Source of the DNA: CAZYVU01 sp964651435
GTDB lineage: Bacteria; Desulfobacterota; Syntrophorhabdia; Syntrophorhabdales; CAYQXL01
Direction: 5' to 3'
Assembly: GCA_964651435.1 (NCBI GenBank)
Contig: CAZYVU010000002.1
Coordinates: 60,069-124,068, forward strand
DNA: 64,000 nucleotides
Of this stretch, positions 17,789 through 27,018 are shown one piece after another. The notes under the pieces are model-generated. The model did not search any database, was not told the DNA's origin, and saw only the letters and a list, made by a program, of their open reading frames with translations. The stretch's first letter is position 1. Each line of letters begins with the position of its first letter. A program made the position numbers and the translations under genes.

Positions 17789-19651
17789 ATGGATGCATTG
17801 AATGGCATGAATGCCGTAGTTCTTGTATTTGCCGCCCTGTGCGTCTTCGCAATAGCATATCGGTGTTACGGTCTGTTTATAGCGAACAAGGTGCTGAGGA
17901 TCGATCCGACGAGGCCCGTTCCCTCCGTCGTCATGGCCGACGGCAGGGATTATCACAAGACGGGGAAATATGTGCTTTTTGGACACCATTTTGCTGCGAT
18001 AGCGGCGGCCGGGCCGCTCACGGGGCCCGTACTGGCGGCCCAGTTCGGTTTTCTGCCCGGTGCGCTGTGGATCCTTGTGGGCTCGGTCTTTGCGGGGGCC
18101 GTCCACGATACGGTGGTTCTCTTTGGGTCGGTCAGACATCAGGGAAAAGGCCTATCCAGGATAGCCCACGACGAGGTGGGAAAGCCCGCCGGCGTCATTG
18201 CGTCCATCTCCTATTTGTTTATCCTCATCCTTACGTTGTCCGGCCTTTCAATAGCGATTGTGAACGCCCTCTCTCGGAGCCCGTGGGGTACGTTCATCGT
18301 GGCTTCGACCATACCAATTGCGATTATTATGGGATTGATCATGAAGGACAGGGGTATACAGGGTGACGCAGTCGCCACAGTGGTAGGAGTGGGACTTCTC
18401 TTTTGTTCTATTGTTTTCGGGCAGGGGATTGTAAGAATGCCGGCCTTTAATGGCATGTTCAATCTATCGAAGGACCAGCTCTCTTTGGCAATTCCCATTT
18501 ACGCCATGATCGCTTCGGTTTTGCCCATGTGGTTTTTGCTTGTGCCGCGTGATTATCTGTCGACGTACCTTAAGGCAGGAACGATCATAATACTTGCTCT
18601 TGGGATAATAAAGGTCCATCCGAACCTGCAAATGCCTGCGGTTACGGAATTTATAGCCGGTGGTGGCCCTGTCGTGCCGGGGGCGCTTTTCCCGTTCCTG
18701 TTCATCACCATAGCCTGCGGCGCCATTTCCGGCTATCACGCCCTAATTGCATCGGGCACGACGCCGAAAATGATCGGTAACGAGAGGGATATTCCATTCG
18801 TAGGCTACGGCGCAATGCTTTTTGAGGGGTTTGTCGCCATGATGGCCCTGATTTCCGCCTGCGTTCTTGTCCCCGCCGATTACTTTGCCATAAACGCCCC
18901 TGCCGAGGTCTTCGCCAAACTGGGGATGGAGCCGGTGAATCTTCCTTGGCTGGCAGAGGCAGTACAGGAGAACATTCAAGGAAGAACGGGCGGGTCGGTT
19001 TCGCTGGCAGTCGGCATGGCTTATGTATTCTCGTCGATGCCCCACATGAAAGGCATGATGGCCTACTGGTATCATTTTGCCATCATGTTTGAGGCAGTCT
19101 TCATTTTGTCCGCTGTAGATGCGGGGACGAGGACGGGACGGCTTCTCCTGCAGTCCTCAATCGGTAGCATAATACCAAAATTTAGGGAAACAGGCTGGAA
19201 GCCGGGCGTACTAATCACAGGCCTGCTGTTCTCGAGTTGCTGGGGCTACCTCTTGTATACCGGGAATATCGCGACAATCTGGCCTCTATTCGGGATGAGC
19301 AACCAACTCCTTGCCGGGAGTGCCCTCGTCATCATGACGACGATGCTTATCAGGCTGAAGAGGGCGAGATACATTTGGGTGACGGCAATCCCGGCGGCCT
19401 TTATGGCTGTGGTTACCTTTTATGCGGGATACCTTAATATCGTCGACAACTATTTACCAAAAAAGGATTGGCTACTCGCCGGCCTTTCAGTGGTCATTAT
19501 GGGTCTTATGGCTGCATTGCTGGCAGCTACGGTCATTCGGTGGCGACAGTTGCTAAAGGCCAAAACCGAAGTGACGGACAAGTGGGGGGAGAAGGTGCTT
19601 GCCATTGCCGATGACGAAAACCCGAAAGAAAAGTTGGGGTCAGGCCGTTGA
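17789..19651 (+). CDS. cstA: carbon starvation protein CstA family transporter
   Basis: This 620-residue protein has about 14-16 membrane helices. Family blocks include DGRDYHKTGKYVLFGHHFAAIAGAGP-like sequence near the N-terminus (here with AAIAAAGP), GSVFAGAVHDTVVLF and SGYHALIASGTTPKMI. CstA-family proteins import peptides or pyruvate. The length suits the shorter bacterial form. The last codons (GSGR and stop) come from a GGGGTCAGGC stretch that resembles an intergenic element seen again near 25750, so the C-terminus may have been altered by an insertion. Confidence 0.93.
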   Translation: MDALNGMNAVVLVFAALCVFAIAYRCYGLFIANKVLRIDPTRPVPSVVMADGRDYHKTGKYVLFGHHFAAIAAAGPLTGPVLAAQFGFLPGALWILVGSVFAGAVHDTVVLFGSVRHQGKGLSRIAHDEVGKPAGVIASISYLFILILTLSGLSIAIVNALSRSPWGTFIVASTIPIAIIMGLIMKDRGIQGDAVATVVGVGLLFCSIVFGQGIVRMPAFNGMFNLSKDQLSLAIPIYAMIASVLPMWFLLVPRDYLSTYLKAGTIIILALGIIKVHPNLQMPAVTEFIAGGGPVVPGALFPFLFITIACGAISGYHALIASGTTPKMIGNERDIPFVGYGAMLFEGFVAMMALISACVLVPADYFAINAPAEVFAKLGMEPVNLPWLAEAVQENIQGRTGGSVSLAVGMAYVFSSMPHMKGMMAYWYHFAIMFEAVFILSAVDAGTRTGRLLLQSSIGSIIPKFRETGWKPGVLITGLLFSSCWGYLLYTGNIATIWPLFGMSNQLLAGSALVIMTTMLIRLKRARYIWVTAIPAAFMAVVTFYAGYLNIVDNYLPKKDWLLAGLSVVIMGLMAALLAATVIRWRQLLKAKTEVTDKWGEKVLAIADDENPKEKLGSGR

Positions 19652-20060
19652 ATTGTGAATTTGGCTAAATTGGCTGGGTTACCGGCCCTCCTAACCGACG
19701 CGGCTAAAGCGATATTGAGCGCGCGCCCGAGGGCATCTTGGAAATTCATGGCCGGGCAGTCCCGGCCGGGCCGAATTGCCTCAAAGCGAGTGCGGTTTGT
19801 CGAACATTCAGAATACATTGTGAGCCTATAACTACTGTCATCCACACGCAGGGCCCAAGGGGAGGAAAACTGTTGATGGCCCGACCTCCGAGGCCTCGAT
19901 AATTGGCCCATTTCTCTTGCAGATGTGGCATACTTACTTGCACAGACAACCGTGATCATGGGAGGAAGGCTCGCGCATGAAAGAGGATGGGAGAGAAGTC
20001 GGGCCCGCAGTACCGGATTTGACCAACAACCGGAAGCACGACGGAGTAGGAGGAAAGCAG
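19652..20060. other. 409-base spacer between cstA and the PLP enzyme gene
   Basis: I see no gene. It begins with a sequence like TTGAATTGTGAATTT that continues a GGGGTCAGGC motif. It contains a 7-bp hairpin GGCCGGG-CAGT-CCCGGCC at 19750-19767 with no T-run, and a strong AGGAGGAAAG ribosome site for the next gene at about 20049-20058. A long minus-strand frame here also covers the cstA 3' end and reads as a shadow. Confidence 0.5.
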
Positions 20061-21530
20061 ATGGATCGGCGCCTCTTTTTGAAATTTGTTGCCGGCACCA
20101 TGGCTGTTACCCTGCCGGACTGGGGTTTGAAGGCGGAAGCGGCCAATGTCGCGCCTATTCCTGGCGCAAAGTCTGGCAAGAACTCCCTCCTTGCGCGCGA
20201 GGAGCCCTTTTTTGGCGAATTCGCCAACCTCTTTACCATTTCCGACGAACACAAGTATTTGGTAGCCAGCCAGAAGGGTTCTATGCCCATTCCCGTCATG
20301 AAACGGTTCAAGGAGGGGCTGGATCAGATCGCGAAAGACCCCTTTCCGGTCTATCTTGAACCTTCGGAGGTGACAAGAGGGAAGATCGCCCGGGGCTATG
20401 GGGCGCAGGTCGATGAAATCGCTATAGCGCGCAATACAACCGATGCAATTAGCCAGATCCTGAGCGGTATCGACTGGCAGCAGGGAGATGAGATTCTCTG
20501 CTCCACCCTGGAGTATCCTAACTGCGTGGCAACTGTGCGACGGGTGGCGGGCCGCTTCGGACTAAAGATCCGCCAGTTTGGGATTCCTTTGCGGCACGAT
20601 ACGGAGGCGGAAGAGATTGTCGACTCGGCCCGCCGATGCATCAGTCCGGGGAAGACGCGAGCCATGTTCTTCTCCTGCCCAACGCAGCCCAACGGCATTG
20701 CCTTGCCTGCTCGGCGCCTTGCCCGCCTCGCACAGCAGTACGGGATAATCACCGTCGTCGATGGTGCCCATTACGGCGGCATGTTTGACCCCCGCCTCGA
20801 TGAAACGGGTATCGACTTCTGGGGTATAGCAGGGCACAAATGGCAGTGTGGTCCCGGCGGCACGGGAATCCTCTATGTGCGCAATGCCTTGCGGCCGGCG
20901 AACCAAAGACCCTTGCCGCGCTTTCATCTCATCCGTTCCGGCGATTTCGACGCCCCTACTGATGGCTCCCGCCCCTCAGGCTTCGACATTGGGGCGGCGC
21001 TGAGTATTTATGGGTTTCCGGAGTCTGCAGACTGGCGGGCCCTCGGCGATGCCTGCGCCCTCTGGGACCAGATCGGCAGACAACGCATTCAGAACTACAT
21101 TCTCGCCCTTGCCGACTATGCGCGCGACAAGATTGTAAGCGCTTTTGGCGCCCAATCCCTGCTGCAGCCCCGTCGTGACCCTGAGCTTAAATCCGGCATA
21201 ATTGCATTCAACCCCTTTCCGGAACAGGGACAACGGCGGACGTGGACACTATGTGAAGAGTTTCAGTCCCGCATGTTTCAGGAATGCCGGTACCATGTCG
21301 GATGCGGCGGCCTCGGGAGAAAAGGGTTGACGCGAGAGCCTGACCCCGATGCATCGTCGTTCTTCGAGGGGTCCATTCCAAACCGCCATACCGTGACAAA
21401 CAAGCCCGACCCGGGAGATATTCCTTTCCGGATCGCCACGCCGGCGTGGTGCAACCGGGCCGATATGGACAGATTTGTAAGCGATTGCGGGGCCCTGATG
21501 GAGAAGGTACTTGGGAAGGGGAAGGTTTGA
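20061..21530 (+). CDS. Tat-exported class V aminotransferase-like PLP enzyme (isopenicillin-N epimerase type)
   Basis: The start is ATG 20061 behind AGGAGGAAAGCAG; an earlier ATG (19977) lacks this site. The 489-residue product begins MDRRLFLKFVAGTMAV, a twin-arginine signal, so the enzyme should fold with its cofactor and then be exported. The core is a fold-type I PLP domain with VDGAHYGGMF (cofactor Asp and following His) and GHKWQCGPGG, where Lys260 is the Schiff-base lysine. The family includes isopenicillin-N epimerases and cysteine desulfurase-like enzymes. The substrate is unknown. It is followed at 11 bases by a subtilase gene, so both may act outside the inner membrane. Confidence 0.85.
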   Translation: MDRRLFLKFVAGTMAVTLPDWGLKAEAANVAPIPGAKSGKNSLLAREEPFFGEFANLFTISDEHKYLVASQKGSMPIPVMKRFKEGLDQIAKDPFPVYLEPSEVTRGKIARGYGAQVDEIAIARNTTDAISQILSGIDWQQGDEILCSTLEYPNCVATVRRVAGRFGLKIRQFGIPLRHDTEAEEIVDSARRCISPGKTRAMFFSCPTQPNGIALPARRLARLAQQYGIITVVDGAHYGGMFDPRLDETGIDFWGIAGHKWQCGPGGTGILYVRNALRPANQRPLPRFHLIRSGDFDAPTDGSRPSGFDIGAALSIYGFPESADWRALGDACALWDQIGRQRIQNYILALADYARDKIVSAFGAQSLLQPRRDPELKSGIIAFNPFPEQGQRRTWTLCEEFQSRMFQECRYHVGCGGLGRKGLTREPDPDASSFFEGSIPNRHTVTNKPDPGDIPFRIATPAWCNRADMDRFVSDCGALMEKVLGKGKV

Positions 21531-21541
21531 GAGGCGAAGCG

Positions 21542-24500
21542 ATGGGAAACAAGGCCCTGTTTATCGTTCTCTCGTTTCTGCTGTTGCTGGCGCCGCCTTT
21601 AGCGTCCATCGGTGAGACTTGGGAGGAGATCCGTATTGACCCGGTCCTCCAGGAAGAAATGAACACAAATGGCGCAGCCGGCTACATGATCATGTTCCGG
21701 GGAAGGCCAGACCTAACAAGGGCTTCGACACTGGGCTGGGGTGACCGGGGCGTTTTTGTGGCTGAGAGCCTTGAGGCCGGGGCGGCATGGGCCCAGCGAC
21801 GGGTGCGGGAGTATCTCGATGGTCGCGGTGCCTCCTATGCAAGTTTTTGGATTGCCAACGTCATCGTTGTGGACTATTCCGACCGGGCGACATTCGAAGA
21901 ACTCAGACGGTTCCCCGAAATAGCCTCACTCGAAAGGCGGCGCAGCGTGCCGTTGCCGGATATCCAGGAAGAGGTCTCCGTAAACACGGCTGTAGAGGGC
22001 ATCGAGGCTAACATATCCTATGTGAAGGCGGACCAGGTCTGGGCCATGGGATATCACGGCGGCGGCATCGTTGTGGCAAACATAGATGGCGGCGTACGGT
22101 TCAGCCACAAGGCTTTGGTGGGTCAGTACAGAGGAAATCTGGGGAGCTCCTTTGACCACAACTACAACTGGTTTGACCCTACGAAGCGCTGCACCGACTC
22201 ACCCTGTGACGATGCCGACCATGGCACACATACCATGGGCACCATTGTCGGCAATGACGGTGCAGGAAATCGGATAGGCGTGGCCCCCGGCGCCCGATGG
22301 ATTGCCTGCAAGGCTTGCGGCGCCCGTGATTGCCCCGATGCTGCCTTGCTGGCCTGCGGCCAGTTCATCCTCGCCCCTACGGACGTGCGGGGCAACAACC
22401 CCGATCCATCCAAGCGCCCCCGCGTCGTCAATAACTCCGTGGGGCGTGCAGGGGGCGATCCCTGGTACCAGCAAGTGGTCGACAACTGGCAGGCTGCCGG
22501 CATATATCCTGTTTTTGCCAACGGTAACGGTGGGCCGCGCTGCGGTACGGTAGATACCCCCGGTGACTATGGCAACGTGACGGCCGTGGGTAACGTCGAT
22601 CACAGGACCGGCCTGCCCTGGGAAACATCGGCCAGGGGCCCCGGCATCTTCAAAAAGACCATCAATCCCATGGGCTACCCGTATCTGAAACCGCAGGTTT
22701 CGGCACCGGGCGTTGCAATCAGATCCTCCATTGCCTCAGGCGACGATGCCTACAAAGAGCTTACGGGAACATCCATGGCGACGCCGCACGTAGCCGGGCT
22801 TATTGCACTGATGCTTCAGGCGGCTCCCTGCCTGGATTATGCGGAGCTGGAGCGGATTGTCATCGAGACCGCGAACCCCATCATGTTTCCAAGTGGATGC
22901 GGTGATGAGGGCCCCGGGGGCCTGCCGAACAACGCCACCGGATGGGGTATGATCGATGCCCTGAAGGCAGTCGGCACGGTCTTTGGAAGGTGCGGAAAGA
23001 TGGGCATGCTTGAGGGAACAGTGACATCCCGAGGGAAACCTTTGGCCGGAGCGACGGTGACGACGTCGACGCGGCTTACGACGACAACCGATGAGGGCGG
23101 CCATTACCTTTTCCCGCACATCCCCGAAGGCACCCACACAGTAACTGTCGGGGCCTTCGGTTTTTACGATTCCACATCGGCGGTGAACGTACCTGCCGAC
23201 GGGTCCGCCGCGGTCGGCTTCGACCTGCACCCGAAGGGATCCGTCACGGTCCGGGGAAAGGTGACGGACGGGTCCGGCGTCGGGTGGCCCCTCTATGCGT
23301 CTGCCGATATCTTTTCGCCGGGCTTTGCGGCAAAGGTTTGGACCGATCCCTTCACCGGCCGCTACGTTTTGACTCTCTACAAGGACACCCCCTACACGTT
23401 TACCGTGTCATCAAGGGGGTACGATAGCGAGCAGCGGACAGTCGAGGCATCCGGAATCTCAGTCCGACAGGACTTTATTCTTAAGGCAGACAGAACATGC
23501 ACCGCCCCAGGTTACGAGGATATTCGCATTCTCTCTGAGGAGTTTGAGGGAGTCTTTCCTCCGCCCGGCTGGACGGCAACAGTACTGAGCGGAACAACGA
23601 ATTTCTGGCGCCGCAACGACTACTTCCGACGGCCCAACATGACGGGCGGGAGCGGTTTCTGTGCAGACGCCGATTCCGAGGCTACGTGCTACCAATCGAA
23701 ATGGGACGCAGCGCTTACGTGTCCCCCGCTGGCTATATCTGCAGGTACTCGGGCGACCCTCTACTACAGGAGCGGCTTTTTCCAATTCGGCCCGGGCGCA
23801 ACTGCATGGCTGGACGCGAGCACGGACGGTGGCTTGACGTGGCAACCGTTGACGCAACGGATCTGGGGCGAATCGGCCACAGGGGAGGTGGTAGACTTAT
23901 CACCGCTGGCGGGCACGTCGTCTTTGCTCCGGTGGCGGTATGTGTCAGGTTACTGTGACTATTATTGGCAGATTGACGACGTAAAAGTGGTGACGGGCTG
24001 CCGGCCTCGCGACGGCGGCCTGGTGGCGGGACGGGTGCTGGACGCCAACACCCGTAGGCCCCTGGCGGGCGTCACGGTAACGGGAGATGGTGGCGCTGCG
24101 GCAACGACGAACGACGACGGTGTGTATGTCCTCTTTGCCGACAAGGGCGTGCGGATGGTGACGGCCATACCTCCGGCGGGATACGGCTCTGCCGAGGTGT
24201 CTGTTCAGGTCCTTTCCAGCCAGGTTGCGAGGAAGAATCTGGCTCTAACTGCCGGTAGGATTCTTGCCGGCCCGAAGGCCCTTAGCGTGACCGTTGGGGC
24301 CGGCTCGAAGGCCCGCAGGGTGGTGATGCTGAGAAATTCCGGCACTGCACCGGTGTCCTTGAACATAGACGGTACGACGTCATGGCTCTTGTTATCGCCG
24401 GCTTCAGGCGGCCTGTCCGTCGGAGCGTCCAAACCCATCACGGCGGTTTTTGATGCCCGAGAGCTTGCTGTCGGAGTCTATTCCACTTCCCTGCATGTAA

Positions 24501-24577
24501 GGGGCAATACGCCCTACGCGGTGCTTTCAATACCTGTTACCATGACGGTTGTTAAGGAGGCAGCGGAGTGGCGCTGA
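21542..24577 (+). CDS. secreted S8 family (subtilisin-like) serine protease with C-terminal beta domains
   Basis: The 1011-residue protein starts at ATG 21542 with a signal peptide (MGNKALFIVLSFLLLLAPPL). A prodomain-like segment precedes the catalytic domain. The triad is Asp near 181 in NIDGGV (the usual Thr/Ser after Asp is Gly), His near 228 in HGTHTMG and Ser near 410 in GTSMATPHVAG. After residue about 490 come two carboxypeptidase-regulatory-like domains, a jelly-roll segment similar to MAM/choice-of-anchor domains (about 660-820), a third regulatory-like domain and a BACON-like C-terminal domain. No sorting signal is visible. It overlaps no neighbour but sits in a tight same-strand group with the PLP enzyme and acyltransferase. 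Confidence 0.92.
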   Translation: MGNKALFIVLSFLLLLAPPLASIGETWEEIRIDPVLQEEMNTNGAAGYMIMFRGRPDLTRASTLGWGDRGVFVAESLEAGAAWAQRRVREYLDGRGASYASFWIANVIVVDYSDRATFEELRRFPEIASLERRRSVPLPDIQEEVSVNTAVEGIEANISYVKADQVWAMGYHGGGIVVANIDGGVRFSHKALVGQYRGNLGSSFDHNYNWFDPTKRCTDSPCDDADHGTHTMGTIVGNDGAGNRIGVAPGARWIACKACGARDCPDAALLACGQFILAPTDVRGNNPDPSKRPRVVNNSVGRAGGDPWYQQVVDNWQAAGIYPVFANGNGGPRCGTVDTPGDYGNVTAVGNVDHRTGLPWETSARGPGIFKKTINPMGYPYLKPQVSAPGVAIRSSIASGDDAYKELTGTSMATPHVAGLIALMLQAAPCLDYAELERIVIETANPIMFPSGCGDEGPGGLPNNATGWGMIDALKAVGTVFGRCGKMGMLEGTVTSRGKPLAGATVTTSTRLTTTTDEGGHYLFPHIPEGTHTVTVGAFGFYDSTSAVNVPADGSAAVGFDLHPKGSVTVRGKVTDGSGVGWPLYASADIFSPGFAAKVWTDPFTGRYVLTLYKDTPYTFTVSSRGYDSEQRTVEASGISVRQDFILKADRTCTAPGYEDIRILSEEFEGVFPPPGWTATVLSGTTNFWRRNDYFRRPNMTGGSGFCADADSEATCYQSKWDAALTCPPLAISAGTRATLYYRSGFFQFGPGATAWLDASTDGGLTWQPLTQRIWGESATGEVVDLSPLAGTSSLLRWRYVSGYCDYYWQIDDVKVVTGCRPRDGGLVAGRVLDANTRRPLAGVTVTGDGGAAATTNDDGVYVLFADKGVRMVTAIPPAGYGSAEVSVQVLSSQVARKNLALTAGRILAGPKALSVTVGAGSKARRVVMLRNSGTAPVSLNIDGTTSWLLLSPASGGLSVGASKPITAVFDARELAVGVYSTSLHVRGNTPYAVLSIPVTMTVVKEAAEWR

Positions 24578-24605
24578 CCCCGTGGCTCGTCCGGTCAGAG
24601 TTTTC

Positions 24606-25742
24606 ATGGTTCCGATGAGCCGGGATTTCGCCATCGACTACCTGAGGAGCAGCGTCACGGTTTCCGTCGTCGCTCATCACTCGGCGCTGGCATATAACAC
24701 ATTCAGCCGGTACGACGCGGCCGACTACACAAGGTCCTCGGCACCGGTGGTGGATTCGGTAAGCTTCGTGCCGCTCGACATCCTCGTGGGGTGGAACGAC
24801 CTCTTCTTTATGGCCCTCATGTTTATTATTTCGGGCTTTTTTGTGGGGCCATCGTTGGACCGCAAGGGCCCCGGCCGCTTCCTGGCCGATCGGGCCAAAC
24901 GGTTGGGAATCCCCTTTGTCTTTTCCGCCGCCGTTCTCAGTCCAATAGCCTACTATCCTTCATGGCGCCTCAGCGACAGCGTGGGAGGGGGGCATTTTCT
25001 CTCCCGTTTCTTCACCGTCCATGGATGGCAGACGGGTCCCGCGTGGTTCATCTGGGTGCTCCTTGCCTTCTGTCTCATAGCCGCGATGGCCTGGGCGGCA
25101 GCGCCAGGGGCCATGGAGCGGCTGTCGTGGCGGCCGCGAACGGGACGGGGACTGGTCTTGGCGCTTCTTGTCATAACTCTGTCTACTATTCTCCCCACAT
25201 GCCATTTCGTGCGGGAAGAATGGGTTCACCTGGGAGGGCCCTTCCTGTTGCCCGCACAGAGGGCGCCCCTGTATCTTGCCCTGTTCGTATTCGGCATAGC
25301 TATCGGAAAGGCCGGCCTGGAAGTCTCCCTGTCGCGGCAGGTGCTCAGGTGGTGGCCGGGATGGCTGGTCGTCGGATTTCTCGCCTACGGTGCCCATGGA
25401 ACGCTGACGGCGGGCAACTACCTTGCGGTGACGGCGCCGTGGTTCGTGCCCACACTGCTCTCCGTCGCCTACGCTCTCTGCTGTACTTTTACCAGCATAG
25501 GCGCTTTAGGGTTTGCAAGGGCCGTCTTTGTGCGGAGCCGTCCCATCGCCGACCTGTTCTCGGAGAGCGCTTACGGCGTTTACATTTTTCACTACGGGCT
25601 TGTGACGTGGGTCCAGCTCTGGCTCCTTGCCTGCCCGATCCCGGCGGCAGCAAAATTCCTAACCACCTTTATCCTCGCCCTGGGGGGCAGTTGGCTCATT
25701 ACCGCCCTGCTGCGCAAGACGCCCGCAAAAGACATCCTTTAA
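24606..25742 (+). CDS. acyltransferase 3 family membrane protein
   Basis: This protein of about 378 residues has about ten membrane helices. It begins with RDFAIDYLRSSVTVSVVAHH, the typical first helix of acyltransferase-3 proteins with the conserved His, and has ISGFFVGPSLDRKGPGRFLADRAKRLGIP with the RxxR-like pair. ATG 24606 was chosen because it gives this N-terminus, while the frame open from 24549 overlaps the protease gene. ATG 24615 is also possible. Members transfer acetyl or succinyl groups to surface glycans or other exported molecules. The target here may be a cell-surface product linked to the two genes upstream. Confidence 0.82.
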   Translation: MVPMSRDFAIDYLRSSVTVSVVAHHSALAYNTFSRYDAADYTRSSAPVVDSVSFVPLDILVGWNDLFFMALMFIISGFFVGPSLDRKGPGRFLADRAKRLGIPFVFSAAVLSPIAYYPSWRLSDSVGGGHFLSRFFTVHGWQTGPAWFIWVLLAFCLIAAMAWAAAPGAMERLSWRPRTGRGLVLALLVITLSTILPTCHFVREEWVHLGGPFLLPAQRAPLYLALFVFGIAIGKAGLEVSLSRQVLRWWPGWLVVGFLAYGAHGTLTAGNYLAVTAPWFVPTLLSVAYALCCTFTSIGALGFARAVFVRSRPIADLFSESAYGVYIFHYGLVTWVQLWLLACPIPAAAKFLTTFILALGGSWLITALLRKTPAKDIL

Positions 25743-25843
25743 GAAAACTGGGGTCACCCTTGAATTTTGAACAAACCCCTCACATTTGCCCATCGGGCTG
25801 ACCGGTCCGGTTTGGTTGACAATCGTCGGGACAATCAGCGAGG

Positions 25844-26953
25844 CTAAGCCGGAAAGCCTCTCTCTTCGGCGCTCCACTGGGAACAGTACGGGCGTTTCCC
25901 CTTGAGAACCATGTTCATGCAGAGGGAGCACGATGGATTGCAGGACACGATGGGTTTGTCAAGATCGCCCCTTGCCTTCTGTGGCCAAAGCGGGTCGGCA
26001 AAAAGAACCCTGGCGAGACCGATGAGGTCGACGGCGCCCTCCCGCAGGATCGTTTCGGCAAACCCCGGGGTCTGTATCCTACCTGCTGCGATGACGGGCA
26101 CGTGCGGTACCTTGGCCTTTATGGTACCGGCGAAGGGGACCATGTATCCTTCCGTTTTCTCCATGTCCACATAGGGAGCGACCGGAAACGATTCATGTGT
26201 CCCGATCATGACGGAGAGATAGTCGACACCGCTTTCGGCGCATCGCTTCGAGAAGACAGTCGCCTCTGCAAGAGTAAACCCTCCGGGTAGAAGCTCGTCG
26301 GCGAGGAGCCTGTATCCAACAGGATAGTCTTTTCCAACCTGAGCCCTGACGGCATCCAGGACCTCCAAGGGAAAGCGCATGCGGTTTTCGAGGCTACCTC
26401 CATAGCCGTCTGCCCTTCTGTTGACCCTTGGGGACAGAAACTGAGAGAGAAGGTACCCCGTGCCGCCGTGAAGCTCCACTCCGTCAAACCCAGCATCGCC
26501 GGCTCGCCGGGCTGCATCGGCGTAGGCCCGGACCATGAGCGCTATCTCGTGCTCCGACATCTCATGGGGTACCACGTCTCCGATGGGCACGGCCGACGGG
26601 GCCAGCCTGTCCTTCGCGGCAGCGTATCGTCCGGCATGATTGATTTGAAGGAAGGTGTATGCACCCTCAAGGCGTATCGTTTCGGCGATCTTTCTCAATC
26701 CGTCCACGTACCGGTCGTCGTCCACCCTAAGCATAAATGGCGCGCTGATTCCGGTAGGATGTACGCTGCAGTTCTCGACGACTATGAGCGATGCCCCGGA
26801 ACGGCCCATCCTTTTGTAATGATGAAGGACAAGATCGGTGACGGCCCCCTGCGTGTCGCCATAGCCGACGTACATGGGTGCCATGGTGATCCGGTTTGGT
26901 AGGGTAAGCCCCTTTAGTTTGAAGGGGCTGAATAGGGTAGGGTAACTATGCAT
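25844..26953 (-). CDS. NADH:flavin oxidoreductase / ene-reductase (old yellow enzyme family) with Fe-S cysteine motif
   Basis: This 369-residue FMN TIM-barrel protein has the family start LFSPFKLKGLTLPNRITMAPM, the QINHAGR block, catalytic HGGTGYLLSQFLSPRVNRR and GGSLENRMRF. After the barrel it keeps a cysteine set CNPSCSLC followed 11 residues later by another Cys, like the [4Fe-4S] site of 2,4-dienoyl-CoA reductase type members, but the second flavin domain of those enzymes is absent. It probably reduces an activated C=C bond with electrons delivered through the cluster. Substrate unknown. It is transcribed towards the acyltransferase gene, with 101 bases between the ends. Confidence 0.9.
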   Translation of the reverse strand: MHSYPTLFSPFKLKGLTLPNRITMAPMYVGYGDTQGAVTDLVLHHYKRMGRSGASLIVVENCSVHPTGISAPFMLRVDDDRYVDGLRKIAETIRLEGAYTFLQINHAGRYAAAKDRLAPSAVPIGDVVPHEMSEHEIALMVRAYADAARRAGDAGFDGVELHGGTGYLLSQFLSPRVNRRADGYGGSLENRMRFPLEVLDAVRAQVGKDYPVGYRLLADELLPGGFTLAEATVFSKRCAESGVDYLSVMIGTHESFPVAPYVDMEKTEGYMVPFAGTIKAKVPHVPVIAAGRIQTPGFAETILREGAVDLIGLARVLFADPLWPQKARGDLDKPIVSCNPSCSLCMNMVLKGKRPYCSQWSAEERGFPA

Positions 26954-27018
26954 GGTTCACCTCGCTGTCTGACAGAATTTTCTTGCCGTGAGATGACGCG
27001 GGTCAGCGACGGCATCCT

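Noticed and set aside
19750..19767. Rho-independent terminator for cstA
   Set aside because: A 7-bp GC hairpin exists but lies 100 bases after the stop and has no T-run.
19450..19959. 169-residue minus-strand open frame over the cstA 3' end
   Set aside because: Overlaps cstA coding sequence and lacks a ribosome site or family match.
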